Position numbers and translations under genes: made by a program
The notes under the pieces: generated by a model
Seen by the model: only the letters and a program-made list of their open reading frames with translations
What the model was told of the DNA's origin: nothing
The model's database searches: none
Source of the DNA: SBAX01 sp043806315
GTDB lineage: Bacteria > Planctomycetota > Phycisphaerae > UBA1845
Assembly: GCA_043806315.1 (NCBI GenBank)
Contig: JAZDHF010000266.1
Span: 1 to 64,000, forward strand
Direction of reading: 5' to 3'
Length of the DNA: 64,000 nucleotides
Part shown: in pieces, positions 59,606 through 64,000 of the stretch
Position numbering within the stretch: the stretch's first letter is position 1
Layout: the number at the start of each line of letters is the position of its first letter

Positions 59606-61339
59606 TCACATCCTTATTCTTATAGCCGTCTCGTCGGACCGCCCCGTCCGGTAGTCCACCGCCTGCGGTCGGATCTCGACCACCTCCCCGCCCGGCAGGA
59701 TCTTCCGGTCGCGCGGGGCCGTCCGCAACGCCACCACCGCCAGCGCCAGCGCTAAGACAGTATCGTCATGACACCCCTGACTGGCTTCCGCCTTCCCGCT
59801 GGCCTTGATGACGAAGGTCCGCAATTCCTGGAGGGTCACGGAGTCGTGCACGATAATGGACCCCTCGCGCAACGCCGTGTCCAGCGCCGAAACCAACTGG
59901 GGCCGCGTCACCATGTCGGTGCGCCACCCGAGCGAGCCTTCCTGGCCGCGGTGTTGCTGGTCCGGACTGGGTTGCCTGCGGTAGATGAGGTGCAGCGGAT
60001 AGCCGAGGCGAAGCAGTTCCTCCAGCAGGCCGATCTCAATGTTGACCTCTATAATAATGTAGGCCCAGTTGTAAAACCGTCCTAGATCGTACAGATATTG
60101 CGCGAAGGTGGCGGGGGTGAGACGCTCCCGGACCACAGCGACCTGTTCCCCCACGTCCTGATCGAGCACTTGAGCGACCGAGTAGTTCGGGTCGCCGGCC
60201 ACCAACTCGCTCCCCTGCGCGATGTCGGCCCCGATGACGTAACCCCTGCCCGCCACCGGCCTTTTGAACAGCGACATCTCGCCATGTTCGCGGGTGAAGA
60301 ACTGCACCGAACGCCGGGTCCCCACGGCGATCTCCTCCAGCCCGCCCAGGATCGGGTCGCGAAACGTCGGCATCCGGGCGATGGAACGCACGTCGAAGCG
60401 CGGTCGCCCGGAAGTGAGGAAGGCCTCTTCCGGGCTGATCGGCATTTCTTGATGGAAACGGTCCTCGCTGTTCTTGCACTGGTTCGCGATCCACCAGCGC
60501 CGCCAGTTCAACTGTTCCAGAACCAACGAGTGCTGCTGTTGCAAGTCCTTCTCTTCGCGCGTGAGGGACCGTTCCAACTCGATCTTCTCCCGGTCGTCCC
60601 GAAACGGGCGTCGGTATTCGGGGTGCTCGTTCCACCCGAAAAAGACCGGGACCCATTCGCTGCCGCCTTTCGGGTTCGTGGCCTGCTTCCAGAGGTCGTA
60701 GAACTCGCCGCCGACGCCGTTCGCCGTGCTCTCCACGATCACCATGGTGTCCGCGTCGTCCGGGACCGCCTGCATGAGCGCAGTCTGAACCGTCGCCGGA
60801 TCGCGCCAGAAGGCGAACTCGGACAGGTGCAGGAACCGCAGATTGAAGGACCGGCCCACCACCACCGCGTCCGCCGACTTCACCTGGATATAGGAGGAAT
60901 TGGACCATTCCAGTCGCTCCTCGTTGTCCTTCACCAACGGAGGCAATGCGAACCCGCGCGCCGCCCGATAGGATTCCTGAAACTGCTGGTAGTAGCCGAA
61001 CAGGTTCTTCGCGCTGTCGTACTTCTCGCTCACCACGAAGCACTGCTGGCCCGGCGTGAACGCGACGCGCCGAAAGAACTCCGAAGCCACGCCCACACTG
61101 AAGGAGACCTGCCGGGCCTTGAGCACCACCACCCGCACGGGCCGCTTGCGCTCCCGTTGGCGCTCGATCACTTCGTCCAGCCGCTTCTGCGCGGGCCACA
61201 GATCGAGCGGAACCGACACACCCTTCTTGTCCCGGATCGACAGGTTCTCCCGGCACCAGACCTCGTGACCCCCGCGATGGCCGGCGAGGGCGAAGGCCAA
61301 GGCCATGTCGGCGGGGGAGAGAGTCTGGGTTGCGGTCAC
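59606..61339 (-). CDS. Terminase large subunit (packaging ATPase/nuclease)
   Basis: GTG 61339 overlaps the previous stop (GTGA). A longer in-frame start at 61351 is also possible. The N-terminal ATPase domain has K-A-R-Q-V-S-F-S (P-loop-like, lacking the usual Gly-Lys), L-H-L-S-E in place of Walker B, and V-I-V-E-S-T-A-N-G. The RNase H-like nuclease domain has D372 (V-I-G-A-D-I-A), E431 (I-I-I-E-V-N) and D525-D526 (C-H-D-D). The metal-binding acids are intact. Confidence 0.85.
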   Translation of the reverse strand: MTATQTLSPADMALAFALAGHRGGHEVWCRENLSIRDKKGVSVPLDLWPAQKRLDEVIERQRERKRPVRVVVLKARQVSFSVGVASEFFRRVAFTPGQQCFVVSEKYDSAKNLFGYYQQFQESYRAARGFALPPLVKDNEERLEWSNSSYIQVKSADAVVVGRSFNLRFLHLSEFAFWRDPATVQTALMQAVPDDADTMVIVESTANGVGGEFYDLWKQATNPKGGSEWVPVFFGWNEHPEYRRPFRDDREKIELERSLTREEKDLQQQHSLVLEQLNWRRWWIANQCKNSEDRFHQEMPISPEEAFLTSGRPRFDVRSIARMPTFRDPILGGLEEIAVGTRRSVQFFTREHGEMSLFKRPVAGRGYVIGADIAQGSELVAGDPNYSVAQVLDQDVGEQVAVVRERLTPATFAQYLYDLGRFYNWAYIIIEVNIEIGLLEELLRLGYPLHLIYRRQPSPDQQHRGQEGSLGWRTDMVTRPQLVSALDTALREGSIIVHDSVTLQELRTFVIKASGKAEASQGCHDDTVLALALAVVALRTAPRDRKILPGGEVVEIRPQAVDYRTGRSDETAIRIRM

Positions 61340-61656
61340 GGCTCCACCCACTGTTCCACCCAGCGGTCGAGTTGTACGTCGGTGAGGGGTTGGTCGGTGA
61401 TTACTTTCGGAGGGGGCAACTCATCCTGAATCCAGGTGTGGCCGAAGTAACAGTTGAAGTACCACGAACCGTCGCCTGGGTATCGGCTCTTGTTCATGTC
61501 CGGCTTGGACCCGCAGAACGGACAGTGGTAGGGATGAAACGAACAATGCGCGGATCGCTTTGAGCACCACTCCGCGTGTTCTCCCGTCCCGAACACGCAC
61601 TTCTCGCACGCCATCGCTGGGTCCGGGTTGTAGGGGCGGGAGCGGAGGTCGGCCAT
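61336..61656 (-). CDS. Cys/His-rich zinc protein, 106 residues
   Basis: CEKC, H-x-x-C, then C-x-F-C pairs and a later C form at least two zinc sites before an acidic Trp-containing tail. Directly upstream of TerL and coupled to it, so it might be a small packaging or DNA-binding partner. No small-terminase HTH is visible. Confidence 0.5.
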   Translation of the reverse strand: MADLRSRPYNPDPAMACEKCVFGTGEHAEWCSKRSAHCSFHPYHCPFCGSKPDMNKSRYPGDGSWYFNCYFGHTWIQDELPPPKVITDQPLTDVQLDRWVEQWVEP

Positions 61657-61850
61657 CAGTTCCTCGACTCGTCTTCCGCTACCCCCACCGGAACGCGGTC
61701 GTAGCAGACACGGTAACCCACGGCCAGGCGCTCTCCGGCCCGCGAGGCTTCCACTTGGCTGGCGAAGCGGTCCACCTCCACGTACCCGGCGTGGGGGCCG
61801 TCCTTGCGGATCTGGAGTACCCAGGGCTTCAGGGGTTCAGGGTTTGGCAT
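61656..61850 (-). CDS. Hypothetical protein, 64 residues
   Basis: Beta-rich (WVLQIRKDGPHAGYVEVDRF) with helical end, resembling small conserved phage proteins that bind nothing known. AAGGAAAAG precedes ATG 61850. Overlaps the preceding gene by 14 bases. Confidence 0.5.
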   Translation of the reverse strand: MPNPEPLKPWVLQIRKDGPHAGYVEVDRFASQVEASRAGERLAVGYRVCYDRVPVGVAEDESRN

Positions 61851-62103
61851 GGCTTTTCCTTATCCTCTTTCTGAGCGCGAACAGCGCGCCAGCCATCTCG
61901 CGTCTAACCTCGGGAGTCGCCAAGACCTCGCGAAAGTGAACGGCCAACGACTGGCGAATGCAGTTCAACTCCCTGAGTTCGTCGGCGGTTATGGCGAGCC
62001 GGCGGAAGTCTGGCAGACACAGGTCGAGCTTTCGCCTCAGTATAGCCAGCCGCGCCAGGGCCTTGCGGGGGACGCGGGGCTTTATACTTCCCGGCTCCTC
62101 CAT
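61837..62103 (-). CDS. Helical basic protein, 88 residues
   Basis: Arg/Leu-rich helical bundle with coiled segments. Placed between sigma factor and terminase genes. A small-terminase-like role is conceivable from position, but no HTH is identifiable. Confidence 0.45.
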   Translation of the reverse strand: MEEPGSIKPRVPRKALARLAILRRKLDLCLPDFRRLAITADELRELNCIRQSLAVHFREVLATPEVRREMAGALFALRKRIRKSHAKP

Positions 62104-62112
62104 AATTCCTCC

Positions 62113-62694
62113 TTATACCTGCTCCCTCAGCCTCTTTACCGCCCGTTCCTTCCACGCCTCCACGGTGTTGGCCTTAACCGGACGCCGCATCAGCCGGGCG
62201 ATCTCCCCGAACCCCAACCCGGCGCAGTAACGCAGGCGCACCACCAGGCGCAGGCGCACCGGCAGAGCGTCCACCCGGCGCCAGACGGCGGCGCGAAACT
62301 CCTCGTAAGCCATTAAGGACTCGGGGGATGGAGCGGAATCGGCGCGGTAAGTTGCCCGGTTAGCCGACCAGTCTGGAGTTTCATCGCTCAGAAACATCCG
62401 CGGAACCCCTTGCGGCACCCAGGTCAGCCGCGCCGGCTTCCTCCGCCCCAAGTCCCGAACCGCCCCCGCTACCGGCTTCCTGATCCACGCGCCCAGCGGG
62501 ACGCCGCGGGAAGCGTCCCAGCGGTCCACCGCCTGCACCAGAGCCAGGTAGGCTACCTGGCGGGCTTCGGCCAACTCGATCCAAGGGGGCAACTTCCGAT
62601 GCTCCCGCTCGGCAAGACCGGCGGCAAGCGGCATCTGGGAGAGAATCAGCGACTCGCGCGCCTTGCCGTTGCCTTTGGCGGGCGCTTGCCTCAC
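62113..62694 (-). CDS. Phage-encoded sigma-70-family factor (ECF-like), 193 residues
   Basis: Region 2-like E-A-R-Q-V-A-Y-L-A-L-V-Q-A-V-D-R-W-D and G-A-W-I-R-K-P-V-A (about 40-85) and region 4-like L-R-L-V-V-R-L-R-Y ... G-F-G-E-I-A-R-L-M with a following recognition helix V-K-A-N-T-V-E-A-W-K (about 145-185) match small sigma factors. It would redirect host polymerase to phage promoters, and lies just ahead of the late genes. Confidence 0.65.
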   Translation of the reverse strand: MRQAPAKGNGKARESLILSQMPLAAGLAEREHRKLPPWIELAEARQVAYLALVQAVDRWDASRGVPLGAWIRKPVAGAVRDLGRRKPARLTWVPQGVPRMFLSDETPDWSANRATYRADSAPSPESLMAYEEFRAAVWRRVDALPVRLRLVVRLRYCAGLGFGEIARLMRRPVKANTVEAWKERAVKRLREQV

Positions 62695-62885
62695 CCCGCC
62701 TCCAGGTTGCCCACGGCGCTGTATCGGGGCTTCGAGGGCGCGGTCCGGACCTGGCGCAGCCGGACCTCTTCGGCGTCGCCCCGCTTGCGCTCGGCCTCGG
62801 CCACCTCAAGCGCCAATTCACGCCGCTCCAGGTCGGATAACGCGCGACCGCGCCAGTCCCAGGCGCGCTTACGGGCGCCGGTCAT
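62691..62885 (-). CDS. Helical hypothetical protein, 64 residues
   Basis: ATG 62885 overlaps the preceding TGA, and the stop overlaps the sigma start. Strongly charged helix in the middle (DLERRELALEVAEAERKR). No domain is recognised. Confidence 0.5.
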   Translation of the reverse strand: MTGARKRAWDWRGRALSDLERRELALEVAEAERKRGDAEEVRLRQVRTAPSKPRYSAVGNLEAG

Positions 62886-63058
62886 GGCGCGCAGCTCCAG
62901 AGCACGGCGGCCCCCACCCAGCAGCAGACCGCTCCGCGCCACTCTCCCAGCGCCAGGCAGACGGCGCCGGCCACGGCGAAGCCGACGGCAAGGATGCGGG
63001 AGAGCAGCCGGACCCGAGCGAGGGTCTCGGCGGTGACTTGGCGGGCGGGCTTCATCAT
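62882..63058 (-). CDS. Small membrane protein, 58 residues
   Basis: Two hydrophobic segments (ILAVGFAVAGAVCLAL and AVCCWVGAAVLWSCA) follow a charged N-terminus. ATG 63058 overlaps the upstream stop. Possibly a superinfection or membrane-associated factor; no family is recognised. Confidence 0.45.
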   Translation of the reverse strand: MMKPARQVTAETLARVRLLSRILAVGFAVAGAVCLALGEWRGAVCCWVGAAVLWSCAP

Positions 63059-63183
63059 CGACACCCGTGGCAGGATGAGCACTGCCGGCAGGCTTTGCCA
63101 CCTGGGAGACCGCGCGCCACGAACGTCATCTGCGTTTGTTTCGTGGCCGTTGGCTTTTCGTATACCTTCGCGTTTGGTTTCAT
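63055..63183 (-). CDS. Micro-protein with four-Cys cluster, 42 residues
   Basis: GGAGG precedes ATG 63183. The N-terminus is basic and polar; the C-terminus is A-C-R-Q-C-S-S-C-H-G-C-R, four Cys spaced CxxCxxCxxC, a tight metal-binding array. Coupled to the next gene by ATGA. Role is unknown. Confidence 0.5.
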   Translation of the reverse strand: MKPNAKVYEKPTATKQTQMTFVARGLPGGKACRQCSSCHGCR

Positions 63184-63246
63184 GCGCTTCCGATAACCTC
63201 CATTATGTAAACTTCACTCACTGATTCTAAAGGACTTACGGGCGAG

Positions 63247-63299
63247 GTTTTCCACAGGGCAAAAACCCCAATGAAAACGCTATGTTTTCTGTGGAAAAC
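63247..63299. other. Candidate replication origin with two inverted DnaA boxes
   Basis: GTTTTCCACAG (63247-63257) and CTGTGGAAAAC (63289-63299) are exact inverted copies, each containing TTTTCCACA, which fits the DnaA box TTWTNCACA. Their centres are 42 bp apart. A second palindrome GAAAAC-GCTAT-GTTTTC (63273-63289) lies between. The 118-base gap is AT-rich and next to a replication-type gene. Host DnaA use is an inference. Confidence 0.5.
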
Positions 63300-63301
63300 G
63301 C

Positions 63302-63907
63302 TCATGACGCACACTCCGCAAGCCGAATGTCAACGGCGGACATAACCTTCCGGTCAAGTTTCAGATCTAGGTTGCAGGATCGGCAGTGGCCGACTCGGAG
63401 TAATCCACCGCGCGGTTGCCGGCAACGCGGGCAGATGACGGACGGCTTACTCCGGCGCTCGGTCGGAACTGCGGCGGGTTTTGCCGGCGTTTGGGCGATT
63501 CCTTTGCCGGCGAACACGGGTGAGGTTAGTTCATACCATGACCGCTGGCCGTTCGCGGTCTTGCCTATCCTGATATCCCCATGGACTACCAGATCGGCAA
63601 TCCTGCGTTGCACGGTCGAGCGACCCTTCCCGATGAACCGTCCCAAAGCTCGGACACCGATACTCGAACGGCCCCCTGAGAGCGTCTTGAGAGACAGAAT
63701 CCCAAGGATCACCTTCGCGTCCGAGTGCAATCCCGGATCGAGTAAGGCGTCCGCATCCGTGCGCCCAAACCAGTGTCTTTTGACCTTCCCGACATCCAAA
63801 AGCGTCCCATCTGGGTGGGACGGTTTGTCTTGAAAGCGTCCCATCTGGGTGGGACACGTAATAGAAGAACCTACTACACAGGCAACTTTGCGCGCCAGTT
63901 GCGTCAT
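63302..63907 (-). CDS. Replication-initiation-type winged-helix plus zinc-ribbon protein, 201 residues
   Basis: Residues 50-115 form a helix-turn-helix (A-K-V-I-L-G-I-L-S ... V-R-A-L-G-R-F-I-G-K-G-R-S-T-V-Q-R-R-I), like phage/plasmid initiators. A C-terminal ribbon follows: C-P-R-C at about 159-162 and C-R-S-C about ten residues on. ATG 63907 has GGAGG upstream and overlaps the preceding stop. Two 23-bp repeats fall in its first 37 codons, so an internal start cannot be ruled out. Confidence 0.6.
   Translation of the reverse strand: MTQLARKVACVVGSSITCPTQMGRFQDKPSHPDGTLLDVGKVKRHWFGRTDADALLDPGLHSDAKVILGILSLKTLSGGRSSIGVRALGRFIGKGRSTVQRRIADLVVHGDIRIGKTANGQRSWYELTSPVFAGKGIAQTPAKPAAVPTERRSKPSVICPRCRQPRGGLLRVGHCRSCNLDLKLDRKVMSAVDIRLAECAS
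63799..63855. repeat. Two 23-bp direct repeats, each an operator-like palindrome
   Basis: AAAGCGTCCCATCTGGGTGGGAC is present at 63799-63821 and exactly again at 63833-63855. Each contains GTCCCA-TCTGGG-TGGGAC. The copies are 34 bp apart, so they are read in different frames and the DNA, not the protein, is conserved. They probably bind a regulator or the initiator itself. Confidence 0.65.
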
Positions 63908-64000
63908 CCGACGCGCCTCCGTGCAGCAAGTTCCGCCTGAACCGCAGCGGCGCGCGCGGAGAATTCTCGCGTGTTTCGGTTTAACCGTCGGTAGAATTCC
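63904..64000 (-). CDS. C-terminal end of an unidentified gene (runs off the right edge)
   Basis: A frame of 31 residues (E-F-Y-R-R-L-N-R-N-T-R ... A-A-R-R-R-V-G) ends in a TGA that overlaps the ATG of the replication gene. Helical and basic. The rest is outside the window. Confidence 0.45.
   Translation of the reverse strand, partial: EFYRRLNRNTREFSARAAAVQAELAARRRVG

Noticed and set aside
63195..63215. Promoter with a CATAAT -10 before the 42-residue gene
   Set aside because: The predicted start would fall within the GGAGG ribosome-binding site and no -35 is present.
1..64000. CRISPR array, diversity-generating retroelement or insertion sequence
   Set aside because: No regular short repeats with spacers, no reverse transcriptase and no transposase were found.
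1..64000. Integrase/attachment site (prophage)
   Set aside because: No recombinase gene is visible. The tRNA alone is not evidence of an att site.

Overview
This window is a tailed-phage genome, or most of one. It has terminase, portal, scaffold, HK97-type coat, tail hub, ejection proteins and a lysis cassette. No integrase, no repressor/integrase module and no bacterial housekeeping gene was seen. The set (portal, scaffold, coat, adaptor-like proteins, a beta-propeller-like hub, then large internal proteins, with no tape measure or sheath) suggests a short-tailed (podovirus-like) virion. Base composition is GC-rich. Many products carry Sec signal peptides with Gln right after the predicted cleavage site, which fits a Gram-negative, GC-rich soil-type host. 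Acidobacteriota is only an impression. Both ends cut a gene: a primase at the left, an unidentified gene at the right. With replication genes at both ends, the map is probably a circular or permuted genome opened inside the replication module.

Almost everything is on the minus strand, so transcription runs from right to left. From 64.0 to 62.1 kb lie a winged-helix/zinc-ribbon replication protein with internal operator-like repeats, a candidate origin with two inverted DnaA boxes, micro-genes and a phage sigma factor. From 62.1 to 53.2 kb lie terminase, portal, micro-genes, scaffold, decoration and coat. From 53.2 to 43.7 kb come beta-helix, LamG and tailspike-like proteins. From 43.7 to 34.3 kb come adaptor/hub/tail genes, interrupted by two plus-strand gene islands (39.4-39.9 kb and 41.9 kb). 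From 34.4 to 25.8 kb are the ejection proteins, including a 2229-residue polyvalent protein. From 25.8 to 20.0 kb are exported LamG/repeat proteins and the lysis genes (endolysin, holin, membrane coiled-coil). From 20.0 to 16.1 kb are fibre-like proteins.

The 16.1-15.6 kb stretch has no protein gene. It holds two promoter-like elements, a strongly folded region, a tRNA-Pro(UGG) and a pair of direct repeats. Left of it are a Mom-like DNA-modification gene, a Cro-like regulator with an operator-promoter, and about 14 kb of small early genes joined by ATGA/GTGA overlaps, many with CxxC zinc-ribbon pairs. This early block includes a putative single-strand-annealing-type protein, a DNA methyltransferase, a VRR-NUC nuclease, a free-standing HNH endonuclease, a replication protein and the primase.

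The most unusual features are: (1) an intein with a LAGLIDADG-type motif inside the GH24 endolysin; (2) an HNH gene that left a synonymously recoded duplicate of the end of the VRR-NUC gene; (3) seven virion-type or beta-rich proteins with signal peptides; (4) plus-strand islands in the late operon, one encoding an exported protein resembling the tail repeat domain; (5) the structured tRNA/mom control region and the candidate origin.
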